A stretch of 64,000 bases of DNA from contig JBBTBY010000066.1 of NCBI GenBank assembly GCA_038043445.1, forward strand, positions 37,235 to 101,234, read 5' to 3'. Positions 48,451 to 57,721 of this stretch are shown in pieces; position 1 is the stretch's first letter, and each line of letters opens with the position of its first letter. The translations under genes and the position numbers were made by a program. The DNA comes from Spirochaetota bacterium (GTDB lineage Bacteria > Spirochaetota > Brachyspiria > Brachyspirales > JACRPF01). The notes below the pieces were generated by a model. The model saw only the letters and a list, made by a program, of their open reading frames with translations. It was not told the DNA's origin and ran no database searches.

Positions 48451-50871
48451 ATGGATGCATGCACGGCACAGTTACATGAGATCGATGATGAAATATCGCG
48501 ATGGGGGACGAAAGCGGTCTCTCTCGGGAAGCTGATACGCGCAGGGTTCCCGGTGCCGACCGGTTACTGCATCGACAGCATGATGTTCCGCGAGTATCTT
48601 CATCACAACAACATCTCTACGGACCGGAACATCATCCTCCGTGAAGCTGACCGCATACGGGAAAAGATCATCGGCGGCGAACATCCTCCGGAACACCGGC
48701 GCCGCATCGATATGATATTCGATACGCTGTCACATGTCAGCCGCGAACTCATCGCGCGATCATCATGTCCGCTGGAGGACGGTGCCGATTTCAGCGGTGC
48801 CGGTCTGTTCTCGTCGCACGGTGGTATTACTTCGCGGGCTCTCCTCGTACATGCGATAAAGCAATGTTATGCGGCGGCATTTTCCGACCGGGCGCTTTCC
48901 GCACTTCTCGACCGGTACGGATATCTTCCTGACATAACCATGCCTGTCATCATTCAGGTCTATATTCCGGGCACGCTTTCCGGGGTTGCTTTCACCTGCG
49001 ATACGAAAGAAGCCCGTGACGACCGTGTAGTCGTGAATTTCACGAGAGGAGCATGCACCGGTATCGTTGAAGGAAGCGCCGAGAGCATGCTCGCTGTTCT
49101 TGAAAAACAAGATGCCGAGAGCGGTATACAGGTTATTGAGCGCAGTAATACCGATGCCACCTCGCTCACCACAGTGCGATCATGCGTTCCCACCTTCCTG
49201 AAGATCGAGCGGACGCTTGGCGATCACCAGGATATCGAATGGACATTTGACGGGAATACGCTTCATATCCTTCAATCGCGCCCGGTCACGACGTTCAAGC
49301 GGCAACCGGAGCGGCCGGCATGGTTTACGGACAGCGATGGCCCATGGAAACAGAACGCATTACTGTATCCTCTACGCCCGCTCGAAATTGAAGCGGCACT
49401 CGCCGGGGCACGGGGGACATTTCGCATCGCGCAGGAACTCGGCTATGCATCGATGAGCAGCCGCACCGAAGCATGGAACGGATTCCTCTACTCATTGCCG
49501 GTACCGCTGCCTGAAAAAACCGGCCGCGCAGCATTCGAGAACATCGTGGCGTCGCTCGGTGCACAGGGAAAAAACGCTTATCACGATCTTGCGCTACTGG
49601 AGATCGGATCATTGCAGCGTCCGATAATTGCACGTCTGAAAAAAAAGAACGATCGCCGCACTATACGTGGTCTCATCCCGAAGGCGATCGCGCACATCGA
49701 TGCAAGCGCATATGGACATTGGAAAGCGGTATGGGGATTGTGCTATATCGAGGGGGCTCCTGCAGACCAGCGAACGATCGAAAATGATCTGCCGGGGTTT
49801 CATGACGTGTTCTCTGCAGCGGAGCGATTTGACCTGCTCTATATCCCGAGCCTTGAGAGTATCCGCCGCAGAAAGCTGCTGCAGATGGCCGCTCTTGTCC
49901 AGCGCACGGATCTGGCGCGATTATTCGATGCCATGCCATATGACAGAATAGTCTACGCGCGTTTGCCGCGGACACATGACGGCAGAAGGCTCCTCCATCT
50001 GATCGAGGCATATATACGCCGCTTCGGCATGTATCAGACCTATGGCGACTATCGCCTACCGTTCTCTTTCACCGCATTGATATCTCCGCATCTTGTCATC
50101 AGTGAGCTTCGGGACATGCTTCGCACAAAGCGTGCGATACCGGTCTCCGCTGATCGCGAGATCGCATCCCGTCAAAAGGCGCTGTTCAGGAAATTACGCT
50201 CGCATTACCCGAACATACCGCTGCGGGAGCTTTCACGCATCGTACGCCAAGGCCGCCGTGCGTTCCAGGTGCGTGACGACCACGGCATTCACTTCGACAG
50301 CGCAAAGAACGGCCTTTTTGTCTCCGCATGTCATGCGGTCGGTCGTGTGCTGTCGAGATGCGGCGTGATAAATGATTGGCAGGATATCTTTTACCTCTCA
50401 TCGTCTGAGATCGAAGGACTTATCAGCGGGAATGCTATTTCCCCGGAACTGATCAACGAAAGAAAAGCTGCATACAGGGCGCATCGATGTACGCTCCCGC
50501 TTGCTACGGCGGATACGAACGCTGTTCCGACATGCGAGACCAAAGCATCACCCACTGCCGTTCTCTCCTGCCAAGCGACCATGAATGCACGGGTCGAAGG
50601 ATATGCGTGGATAGCAGGAAAGGACCCGAAGCCGGACCAAGAGAGCATCATCCTGATCGTTGCGCATGAACGGGCTCTGCCGATAATGCCGTATCTTTCG
50701 CAGATACAGGCGCTCGTCATCGATAATGGTTCCCCATATTCACATCTTGCGATAACGACACGGGAGTACGGCATTCCTGCGTTCTACAATACAAAACATG
50801 CGTGCAGCATTGCGAACGGGCAGAAGATCGTGCTCGACGGCGCATCAGGCACACTGACTATGTTGACATAA
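48451..50871 (+). CDS. PEP-synthase-like / rifampin-phosphotransferase-like enzyme
   Basis: An 806-residue enzyme of the PEP-utilising family. The N-terminal ATP-grasp (about 1-290) has AVSLGKLIRAGFPVPTGY, ARSSCPLEDGADFSGAG, QVYIPGTLSGVAFTCD and DIEWTFDGN...ILQSRPVT. A middle domain of about 400 residues is not recognisable by eye. The C-terminal swivelling domain has a histidine in GSPYSHLAITTREYGIPAF, where pyruvate-phosphate dikinases carry the phospho-histidine. There is no PEP-binding TIM barrel, so the layout (ATP-grasp, unknown substrate domain, His domain) is that of rifampin phosphotransferase. Substrate is unknown; natural-product phosphorylation is one option. GGGGAG precedes the ATG. 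Confidence 0.75.
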   Translation: MDACTAQLHEIDDEISRWGTKAVSLGKLIRAGFPVPTGYCIDSMMFREYLHHNNISTDRNIILREADRIREKIIGGEHPPEHRRRIDMIFDTLSHVSRELIARSSCPLEDGADFSGAGLFSSHGGITSRALLVHAIKQCYAAAFSDRALSALLDRYGYLPDITMPVIIQVYIPGTLSGVAFTCDTKEARDDRVVVNFTRGACTGIVEGSAESMLAVLEKQDAESGIQVIERSNTDATSLTTVRSCVPTFLKIERTLGDHQDIEWTFDGNTLHILQSRPVTTFKRQPERPAWFTDSDGPWKQNALLYPLRPLEIEAALAGARGTFRIAQELGYASMSSRTEAWNGFLYSLPVPLPEKTGRAAFENIVASLGAQGKNAYHDLALLEIGSLQRPIIARLKKKNDRRTIRGLIPKAIAHIDASAYGHWKAVWGLCYIEGAPADQRTIENDLPGFHDVFSAAERFDLLYIPSLESIRRRKLLQMAALVQRTDLARLFDAMPYDRIVYARLPRTHDGRRLLHLIEAYIRRFGMYQTYGDYRLPFSFTALISPHLVISELRDMLRTKRAIPVSADREIASRQKALFRKLRSHYPNIPLRELSRIVRQGRRAFQVRDDHGIHFDSAKNGLFVSACHAVGRVLSRCGVINDWQDIFYLSSSEIEGLISGNAISPELINERKAAYRAHRCTLPLATADTNAVPTCETKASPTAVLSCQATMNARVEGYAWIAGKDPKPDQESIILIVAHERALPIMPYLSQIQALVIDNGSPYSHLAITTREYGIPAFYNTKHACSIANGQKIVLDGASGTLTMLT

Positions 50872-50920
50872 TTCCCCATCTCGATTACTATGAAACCATC
50901 GTGTCATCAACGGGTATCGC

Positions 50921-51415
50921 ATGGACATAGGCGCACTTATCCGCGAATTCATCGAACAGGCAAAGGCGTTCATTCTCGCCTATCGTATCCCCGTTATCGC
51001 CGGGGCTTTGCTCATCTTCATCCTGACCTTCTTCATCATCTACCGTCCCGGGAAAAAACCTGTAATGAAGGATGAAGCGGCCGTGAATGCATCATTGGCA
51101 ACGCGTGAGCGCGGTACCGATGAAATGCTCGCCGCCGGCAGGATGCTCTCGACACGCGACAACACGCTGCCCGATAAGATACGCCGCTACAATCGCATCG
51201 AGCGCAAGGCGCTCCTGGTCGACGACAGCATATTCTCCAACGACGGCGGGGCGACGCTCGCCGATGAGCCGGTGACGGGAAAAATAAAGGAACCGTCGCG
51301 GGGTATGCGCCTTAACGATACGGATAGCGCTCTCATACGACGGACATCCATTACCAATAAGCGATATGAACTTGAGGATGTGAGGAAACGACGTGGCAAT
51401 GCCGAACTTCCTTAG
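50921..51415 (+). CDS. Single-pass membrane protein of unknown function
   Basis: A 164-residue protein with an N-terminal amphipathic segment and one strong membrane helix (IPVIAGALLIFILTFFIIY, about 23-41). The rest is soluble, charged and probably extended, without Cys. I do not recognise a family. Its 3' end overlaps the start of the TPR gene by about 20 bp, so they probably act together at the inner membrane/periplasm, and the two may be regarded as one functional unit. Confidence 0.6.
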   Translation: MDIGALIREFIEQAKAFILAYRIPVIAGALLIFILTFFIIYRPGKKPVMKDEAAVNASLATRERGTDEMLAAGRMLSTRDNTLPDKIRRYNRIERKALLVDDSIFSNDGGATLADEPVTGKIKEPSRGMRLNDTDSALIRRTSITNKRYELEDVRKRRGNAELP

Positions 51416-52499
51416 CATAACGCTCCTGTGCATCGCCGCTGCTGTTTTCGCAGAGACGAATACGGAAGGTACATCGCCTGGCGGCGGTACCGGTGCAGCA
51501 ACGAACGGTGCGACCAATGATTTCTTCGACGAGATGATATACGAGGAGCGTCCGGGTTTCGAGAGCGTGAAAGAACTATCCGCTTCCGTCAATGAAGATA
51601 TCATCATCCAGATAGCGACGACGAATTTCAACACCTATGTACGTATCAACGGTTTCGATACGAACGCGCTCACGTTCCTGCAGGTGACACGGGACGATAC
51701 ACGTTCGCAGCTCATGTTCAAGGCCGTACGCGAAGGCATTGCATCGGTCTCGGTGGACCTTATCGAGGATCTTTCCGTCACGGCGCGTACGACATACCGC
51801 ATCACGGTAAAGAAAGCGCTTGAGTCTAAGACGAACGCCGCCGCCGTCGGCAAGAAGGACAAGGATACTGAGGAGCGCAAGCAGTACCAGATAGCGATGG
51901 ACCTCTTCAAGGCGAAGGCGTACACCGAAGCGCGTGCTCTCTTTTCGACGATAGCGCAGAAATATCCGTCGAGCGAGTACGGTGCGAAAAGCGCCATAGC
52001 GCTCGGGGATATCGCGTATGCACAGAACAATTATCAGGAAGCGATAGGGGCCTATACCCGCGTGGGGACGATCACGGGCATACCGGCGTCGGAACGCGAT
52101 CGCTCGCAGCTCGCTCTCGGGCTCTGTTATCGTGCGCTTAAGGACAATCAGAAGGCGTTGTCTGCCTTCCTTACGCTTGAACGCATGAGCCCCGACGGGC
52201 AGTACGCGGGGAACGCGCTCTACTATGCCGCGCTCGTTCTCAATGATACGAAGAACCGTGCACAGGCGATAGAAACATTGAAGCGTGCGCTCGCGAAACA
52301 CAAGTCATATGAACTTCGCCCGGAAAGCGTGTATCTCCTTGCATCCATTTACGATAAGGGCGGGAGCGATGTGCGCAATCTCACCGAGGCGTATAAGCAG
52401 TACGGCGAATATGCGTCAAAGTACCCCGCAGGTGTGCATATAACGGAAGCTATCGCGCGACGGGCGTATCTCGAGAAGCATTTCATCAATCTTCGTTGA
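51393..52499 (+). CDS. Periplasmic TPR-repeat protein
   Basis: A 368-residue exported protein. The start is GTG 51393 (GAGG about 8 nt upstream) or ATG 51399, both giving the signal peptide FLSITLLCIAAAVFAET. Residues of about 25-140 hold a Gly/Thr-rich linker and a beta-rich region (EDIIIQIATTNFNTYVRING). From about 165 on there are TPR-like helices: ALFSTIAQKYPSSEYGAKSA, AIGAYTRVGTI, ALSAFLTLERMSPDGQYAGN and AIETLKRALAKH, similar to YbgF/BamD-type repeats. It probably scaffolds an envelope complex with the membrane protein encoded upstream. Confidence 0.75.
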   Translation: MAMPNFLSITLLCIAAAVFAETNTEGTSPGGGTGAATNGATNDFFDEMIYEERPGFESVKELSASVNEDIIIQIATTNFNTYVRINGFDTNALTFLQVTRDDTRSQLMFKAVREGIASVSVDLIEDLSVTARTTYRITVKKALESKTNAAAVGKKDKDTEERKQYQIAMDLFKAKAYTEARALFSTIAQKYPSSEYGAKSAIALGDIAYAQNNYQEAIGAYTRVGTITGIPASERDRSQLALGLCYRALKDNQKALSAFLTLERMSPDGQYAGNALYYAALVLNDTKNRAQAIETLKRALAKHKSYELRPESVYLLASIYDKGGSDVRNLTEAYKQYGEYASKYPAGVHITEAIARRAYLEKHFINLR

Positions 52500-52513
52500 T
52501 CGATCCGTCCGGA

Positions 52514-53542
52514 TCATCGATATGCCATCGTATGCCGTTTCCACACGCAGCGTATGCACGCGGGGTTCTCTCCGTTCATAACGGCCGTGCGGAAACGCTC
52601 TGCCTTTTCCGAACGGAATATTTCCTCGACAGCATGTTCTCGCACGTTCCCGATCGAGCCGTCGGTGATGTCAAGACAGAACGATGTGTTCCCGTTGCTC
52701 TGTATCGAGAGCCGCCGCCACGGCGCATAGCAATGATGATCGACAATATCCTTGTCGGGGCTGTCGAACCACTCGACGATGTCCTCGACCGTCATGGCAT
52801 GTCCGCCAAGCTGTATCGGAAGGTCCCCGTTCGCCGCAATGAGCTTTTGCACGGTATCCGAAACGAGCACGCCGTAGCCCGGTGAGAATTCATCCTTCCA
52901 GCTTATCGATGATGCATGCGCAACGCCGATCGACCGCTCGAATTCCTCATATCGTTCCTTACGCGGCCCCGAGAGGAACATCTGCGCATCGAGCGACCAG
53001 TGATCCGCCTTCCATGCGCGGATGTGCGGTGCGAGCACAGCGAGATCATTCAAGTTCTCACGCACAAGCGTCGTTTTGATGCAGAGCTTCTGCCCCGGGA
53101 GCACTTCGCGCACCGTGCGTATCCCTTCGTCGACACGCGCGAATGTGCCGGCCACTCCGCGCACCATGTCATGTATCGGCGCGCTTCCGTCCACTGAGAC
53201 GAACAGTGTTGTGAATAGGTCCTTCATCTCGGGGGCATGTTTCTTGAGAAGCACGCCGTTAGTGACGATACTCGTGGAAAAACCGCGCCGCTTGAGCAGC
53301 CGCGCGATATCGATGCAGTACGGGGCGAGGAGCGGTTCCCCGCCCCAGAGCGTGATGTTCATGGGCGGCGTGAGCTCACCGATGATGCGTTCCCAGTCCG
53401 TGCGCCCAAGCTCCGTTTCCGCGGCATGCTCGCGCTGATACCCGTGTATACCCCATTGCCCGCACATGCGGCAGCGGAGATTACAGCTTCGGGTAAGCTG
53501 AAAATGCACGGCATTAAGCGCTGCGGTGATCATAACCTTCAT
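52514..53542 (-). CDS. Radical SAM protein with SPASM-like C-terminus
   Basis: A 342-residue radical SAM enzyme. The cluster motif CNLRCRMC (Cys20, 24, 27) follows HFQLTRS, then GGEPLL and a TIM-like core (SIVTNGVLL, TLFVSVDGSAP). The C-terminal region has further cysteines (HHCYAPWRRL, SFCLDITDG, ACIRC) in the spacing of a SPASM auxiliary-cluster domain. Such enzymes modify peptides or mature sulfatases, or act on small molecules. No precursor peptide or sulfatase was recognised nearby. ATG 53542 lacks a clear ribosome site; ATG 53533 is possible. It lies 34 bp downstream of the AraC gene in the same direction. Confidence 0.85.
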   Translation of the reverse strand: MKVMITAALNAVHFQLTRSCNLRCRMCGQWGIHGYQREHAAETELGRTDWERIIGELTPPMNITLWGGEPLLAPYCIDIARLLKRRGFSTSIVTNGVLLKKHAPEMKDLFTTLFVSVDGSAPIHDMVRGVAGTFARVDEGIRTVREVLPGQKLCIKTTLVRENLNDLAVLAPHIRAWKADHWSLDAQMFLSGPRKERYEEFERSIGVAHASSISWKDEFSPGYGVLVSDTVQKLIAANGDLPIQLGGHAMTVEDIVEWFDSPDKDIVDHHCYAPWRRLSIQSNGNTSFCLDITDGSIGNVREHAVEEIFRSEKAERFRTAVMNGENPACIRCVWKRHTMAYR

Positions 53543-53576
53543 AATATGTACGCCGGTTGATTTGTCAATCGATGGG

Positions 53577-54383
53577 TCATTCGCTCCCGCGGTATGCGCG
53601 CGGACTCTTCCCGAAACGCTTCTTGAAGAGCTTCGAGAAGTGATAGATGTCCTCATAGCCGACAGCCGCGGCTACGTCGCGTATTTTCATGTTCCGGTTC
53701 GCGAGCAATGTCGACGCTTCGAGCATGCGCAGTTCTATGATGTGCGCAACGGGGGCAAGCCCTACATGCCTCTTATACATCGTGCCGAAATGCGCCGGTG
53801 TGAGGTTCGCAATGGCGGCGAGATCGGCGATAGACAAGGGTTGCGTGTAATGCGATTCTACGTGTTCCCGCACACGCAGAATATACTCCGGCATGAAACC
53901 TCCTTCGGCCCCGCGGAGCTCACGCGCAACGGAACGTATCATAGTATGGAATATATTCTCGGTGATAACGGTATCTTCCGTGCGAAACGCGGTTATCTCG
54001 TTATAAAGCTCGGTGATATACCGTTCGAGGACGGCCGGATGTTCCAATCGAAGCATTGTGTTCATCGGCAAAGCGCTTTCGCTGAGAAACGCCCCGATGG
54101 CGCTGCCGCTCGCATGTATCCAGGAATGGCGCCATCGCTCATGCTGATTCCCGTAATGCTGCCGCTCCCCCGGCGGCCATATCATGAGAACACCGGCATC
54201 CCGAACCAGCTCGTTTCCCGTCTGTATCGTGACCGAGTCATAGAAATACATGAAGAGATAATCGCCTTTGCCCCTTGGCCTATCGATCACCGCTGGCGGC
54301 ATACGCTCATTAAGACCGAGCGCCCGAACATAGCATTGTTCCCCACCGTCGGGGTATCCCCTGAAATGCTTGAAATAACGCAT
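53577..54383 (-). CDS. AraC-family transcriptional regulator
   Basis: A 268-residue regulator. The N-terminal 150 residues form a cupin-like sensing domain (YLFMYFYDSVTIQTGNELVRDAGVLMIWPPGERQHYG). The C-terminal double helix-turn-helix (about 165-265) shows PLSIADLAAIANLTPAHFGTMYKRHVGLAP and MKIRDVAAAVGYEDIYHFSKLFKKRFGKSPRAYR, the AraC signature. It is divergent from the DUF2961 genes, which it probably activates in response to a sugar. The intergenic region is 111 bp. Confidence 0.92.
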   Translation of the reverse strand: MRYFKHFRGYPDGGEQCYVRALGLNERMPPAVIDRPRGKGDYLFMYFYDSVTIQTGNELVRDAGVLMIWPPGERQHYGNQHERWRHSWIHASGSAIGAFLSESALPMNTMLRLEHPAVLERYITELYNEITAFRTEDTVITENIFHTMIRSVARELRGAEGGFMPEYILRVREHVESHYTQPLSIADLAAIANLTPAHFGTMYKRHVGLAPVAHIIELRMLEASTLLANRNMKIRDVAAAVGYEDIYHFSKLFKKRFGKSPRAYRGSE

Positions 54384-54494
54384 AGGCCACCGAATAATAC
54401 TACAAATATTTATATATATTATACATTTTTTATGAAGAAATCAATGACTATTATATCGCCGTACCGTTGAAAACGACATATTCCGGAGTTCACC
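54384..54494. promoter_or_regulatory. AT-rich divergent control region, AraC gene / DUF2961 genes
   Basis: The segment 54398-54455 is strikingly AT-rich against its surroundings, with TATATATATTATACATTTTTTATG and similar runs. TATAAT occurs on the minus strand with a poor -35 (TTGATT, 15-bp spacer). No good -35 is visible toward the DUF2961 genes, as expected for an activator-dependent promoter. GGAG precedes the first DUF2961 gene. Confidence 0.45.
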
Positions 54495-55706
54495 ATGATG
54501 TCCAATATCCTTTCTTCCCTTGCAGTAGTAAGCAATGCAAAGAGCGGCCGATCATCGTCTTGGGCCGTTGACGGGCGAAATCACGATGCTTGGACGATAC
54601 GCGCGGGAAAACGTGCCGTTCTCGCCGACATAAAGGGCCCCGGCTGTATACGGCATATCTGGCTGACACAAAGGGAGCACTACCGCGAATGCCTTATCAG
54701 CATTACCTTCGATGACGCCTCGCATCCCAGCGTGCTCTGTCCGCTCGGCGACTTCTTCGGCCTCGGTCATTCCATCGTGAACTCGTATCAGTCGCTTCTT
54801 TTCAGCGCATCGACGAACAATAACAATCAGTTCAATCAGGGCTGTGCGCTCAACTGCTATGTGCCCATGCCCTTCGCCAGGCGAGCCGTCTTCGAGATCA
54901 TCAATGAAAGCGATGAGGACCATGGCCAGTACTTCTATGTCGATTATGAAACGTACGATCGAGCGCCGCATGAGGAGATCGGGTATTTCCATGCGGAGTT
55001 CCGCCGCGAGAATCCGTTCGGCGGCTGGGGGCATGAGATCGCGGTGAATACACCGGAGGCGAATATCGCGAACAAAGAACGCCTTGCCTGGGATAACAAC
55101 TACATAATCCTTGAAACGAAAGGCCGCGGGCATTACATCGGATGCAATATCAGCGTGACGAATTTCCAGGGAACATGGTGGGGTGAGGGCGACGATATGA
55201 TATGGGTGGACGGCTACAAATGGCCGCCGGACCTTCACGGCACGGGGAGCGAGGATTATCTCAATCAGGCATGGGGCATGCAGCCGAACGCCTTTCTCAG
55301 GAACGGCTCATCGATCTGTGAACATCATACGAAGAACATGTTCCCGCTCACGAAGCCCCTCCCCTGGAACAAGCCGCTTGGCGGCTATCAGACAAGCTAT
55401 GTACATCACATCGAGAACCCGGTGCACTTTCAGAAAGAGATAAAGGTAACGATAGAACACGGCCACGGGAATCATCTCGCGAACGAGATGTCCAGTGTCG
55501 CCTATTGGTACAGCGACAAGCCGGTCAAAGCGGCCACACCGCCGCCGGTGGAAAAGCGCTTGCCGGTGCTTCGCGACGAAAGAGGCAATTGGCGTATCCC
55601 CAAAGAGAACCGTATCACATCTCGGAAAGTCCTGCTCAATGCGGAAATGAAAAAGAACAAGGCGCTTTGGGCGAAGAAGCATCCGACAGCGCGCAAGAAG
55701 AAATAA
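54495..55706 (+). CDS. DUF2961 (GH172-type) protein 1
   Basis: A 403-residue DUF2961 protein; characterised members (GH172) cleave alpha-D-fructofuranosidic or D-arabinofuranosidic linkages. Family motifs: IKGPGCIRHIWLT, FDDASHPSVLCPLGDFFG, GRGHYIGCNISVTN, WWGEGDDMIWVDG and HGTGSEDYLNQAWG. The acidic residues of GEGDD and GTGSEDY are candidate catalytic positions. There is no signal peptide, so a cytoplasmic enzyme acting on an imported sugar is predicted. The basic C-terminus (KKHPTARKKK) is unusual. It is 30 bp upstream of a second DUF2961 gene and divergent from AraC. Confidence 0.88.
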   Translation: MMSNILSSLAVVSNAKSGRSSSWAVDGRNHDAWTIRAGKRAVLADIKGPGCIRHIWLTQREHYRECLISITFDDASHPSVLCPLGDFFGLGHSIVNSYQSLLFSASTNNNNQFNQGCALNCYVPMPFARRAVFEIINESDEDHGQYFYVDYETYDRAPHEEIGYFHAEFRRENPFGGWGHEIAVNTPEANIANKERLAWDNNYIILETKGRGHYIGCNISVTNFQGTWWGEGDDMIWVDGYKWPPDLHGTGSEDYLNQAWGMQPNAFLRNGSSICEHHTKNMFPLTKPLPWNKPLGGYQTSYVHHIENPVHFQKEIKVTIEHGHGNHLANEMSSVAYWYSDKPVKAATPPPVEKRLPVLRDERGNWRIPKENRITSRKVLLNAEMKKNKALWAKKHPTARKKK

Positions 55707-55736
55707 CAGTATTGAACTCGAAAGAAGGAGCATAGT

Positions 55737-56867
55737 ATGTTCAACGGACTCGGCATGAATCTCGGAAATCTTTCGCTTCTCTCGAAGGCGAAGACACGTT
55801 CAATAAGCCCGGAGAACACCACCGGAGAAAAAGGCAAAGGCGCGATGACGATACATCCAGAGCACGGGCCGTCGCGTGACCTCGGTCAGGGATGGAAAGT
55901 CCGGCCCTGCATCAGCATCAAGGCAGGTGAGACGGTGACCATTGCCGACATCGAAGGACCCGGAGCGATACAGCAGATATGGATGACGCCCACGGGCAAT
56001 TGGCGTTTCACGATAGTGCGCATCTACTGGGACGGACAGGCACAGCCGTCGGTGGAGGTTCCCATCGGCGACTTTTTCTGCTCAGGGTTCGGCACCGATG
56101 ACGGGAGCAATCATAAAGGCACGAATTTCCGCCAGCTCTCATCGCTTGCCGTGTGCGTGAACCCGGGGAGCGCGTTCAACTGCTACTGGGAGATGCCGTT
56201 CCGCAAGCACTGCCGGATCACCATCGAGAACATACAGCCGAAGGATGCCGTTGATGCGAACAAGAACAGCATGGTGCTTTACTATCAGATAAACTACACG
56301 CTCACCGATGTTCCCGATGACGCCGCCTATTTTCACGCGCAGTTCCGTCGGACAAATCCGCTCCCGTACAAGAGCGTGTACACGATACTCGACGGCGTGC
56401 GCGGACACGGCCACTATATCGGCACCTCCATGGCCTGGGGCGTGAACAATAACGGCTGGTGGGGCGAGGGCGAGATAAAATTCTTCATGGACGGCGATAC
56501 CGAATTCCCTACTATATGCGGCACCGGCACGGAGGATTATTTCTGCGGCTCGTATAATTTCGATGTCGGCAAAGAGAACGGCGGGTACCGAGAATTCACC
56601 ACGCCGTATGCGGGGCTGCATCAGGTACTGCGTCCGGACGGATTATACAAGGCGCAGCAGCGCTTCTCGCTCTATCGCTGGCATATCATGGATCCTGTCC
56701 GCTTCGAGAAAGACCTCCGCGTGACGATACAGGCGCTCGGCTGGCGCAAGGATGGGCGATATTTGCCCTTGCAGGACGATATCGCATCGACAGCGTTCTG
56801 GTATCAGACCATCCCTGCCGCGCCGTTCCCGGAACTCCCGGCGCGGGATATGCTTGAGGTTGTATAG
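55737..56867 (+). CDS. DUF2961 (GH172-type) protein 2
   Basis: A 376-residue second DUF2961 protein: IEGPGAIQQIWMTP, WDGQAQPSVEVPIGDFFCSG, VRGHGHYIGTSMAWG, NNNGWWGEGEIKFFMDGD and CGTGTEDYFCGSYNF. It is clearly a paralog of the previous gene but well diverged. It has no signal peptide. AAGGAG precedes ATG 55737. Possible explanations for two copies are different linkage specificities or a hetero-oligomer; GH172 enzymes form trimers and hexamers. It is convergent with the isomerase gene. Confidence 0.88.
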   Translation: MFNGLGMNLGNLSLLSKAKTRSISPENTTGEKGKGAMTIHPEHGPSRDLGQGWKVRPCISIKAGETVTIADIEGPGAIQQIWMTPTGNWRFTIVRIYWDGQAQPSVEVPIGDFFCSGFGTDDGSNHKGTNFRQLSSLAVCVNPGSAFNCYWEMPFRKHCRITIENIQPKDAVDANKNSMVLYYQINYTLTDVPDDAAYFHAQFRRTNPLPYKSVYTILDGVRGHGHYIGTSMAWGVNNNGWWGEGEIKFFMDGDTEFPTICGTGTEDYFCGSYNFDVGKENGGYREFTTPYAGLHQVLRPDGLYKAQQRFSLYRWHIMDPVRFEKDLRVTIQALGWRKDGRYLPLQDDIASTAFWYQTIPAAPFPELPARDMLEVV

Positions 56868-56887
56868 CAGAACAACGGCCGGGAATG

Positions 56888-57721
56888 TTAACGGGTAAAG
56901 TGCTTAAGATACATGAGCGACCGCTTGCACCCGTCCTCGACATCCTCCGTCGGTTCATATTCAATGAATGCCGGGCCGTCGTAGTCGGTTAGCGACCGCA
57001 GCAGCGTATTCCAGTCGAGTACGCCTTCGCCGCAGCCCACCGGCATGACAACATCGTCTTTCACAACACGATAATCCTTCAGGTGTACATACTTCACACG
57101 CGGCCGTATGATCGAAAGCACGTTCTCCGGCGCAATACGCTCCGCCGCCCACACGTTCGCCGGGTCGTAATTGAATGCAAGCGACGGGTGAATCTCGTTC
57201 ATCATCCTTGCAAGGGGCTCTTTTCCGGTGGACGCACTCGGCATGTGAATGAAGCCGGCATCGGTCTTTTTCACGCCGCCATGCGTTTCTATCGCAAGAA
57301 ATATCCCCTTCGGATTCGCGTACTCGGCGGCTTTGTTAAGGCAGTCTATCATTACGTTCCATCGCTTGCCGATGACGTCTTTTGCTGCGGAAAACCCCGC
57401 GAAGATGCGGATCCCCTTCACGCCGAGCTTTGCCGCGATATCTATCTTTTTTTTCACGGCATCGAGCGCGGCATAGTTCTGCTTTTCATCCGCACTTGTG
57501 AAATCATTACCGATGGATGCATAATCCAGCCGTATATTGTTCGCAGCGAACAGCGACTTCACCCGTGTAATATCCGTATCCGTTGCGTTCATTTGTATCA
57601 GATCCGCCGGTATCGATGCGATGTGAAGCTCCAATATTGAGCATCCCATCGACTTTGTGATGGCTAATTGCTTTTCCAACGGTGTTTCCCGAAAGCCCCA
57701 TGCTGCGTTGCCTATTATCAT
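56888..57721 (-). CDS. Sugar phosphate isomerase/epimerase family protein
   Basis: A 277-residue xylose-isomerase-like TIM barrel (AP_endonuc_2 family). The metal-site regions are GIFLAIETHGG, LAFNYDPANVWAAE, VKYVHLKDYR and FIEYEPTED. It has the strand/helix pattern of hydroxypyruvate isomerase and inosose dehydratase-like proteins. ATG 57721 overlaps the dehydrogenase stop (ATGA) with GGAGG just before. The substrate is probably a sugar or keto-sugar arising from the neighbouring dehydrogenase. Confidence 0.85.
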   Translation of the reverse strand: MIIGNAAWGFRETPLEKQLAITKSMGCSILELHIASIPADLIQMNATDTDITRVKSLFAANNIRLDYASIGNDFTSADEKQNYAALDAVKKKIDIAAKLGVKGIRIFAGFSAAKDVIGKRWNVMIDCLNKAAEYANPKGIFLAIETHGGVKKTDAGFIHMPSASTGKEPLARMMNEIHPSLAFNYDPANVWAAERIAPENVLSIIRPRVKYVHLKDYRVVKDDVVMPVGCGEGVLDWNTLLRSLTDYDGPAFIEYEPTEDVEDGCKRSLMYLKHFTR

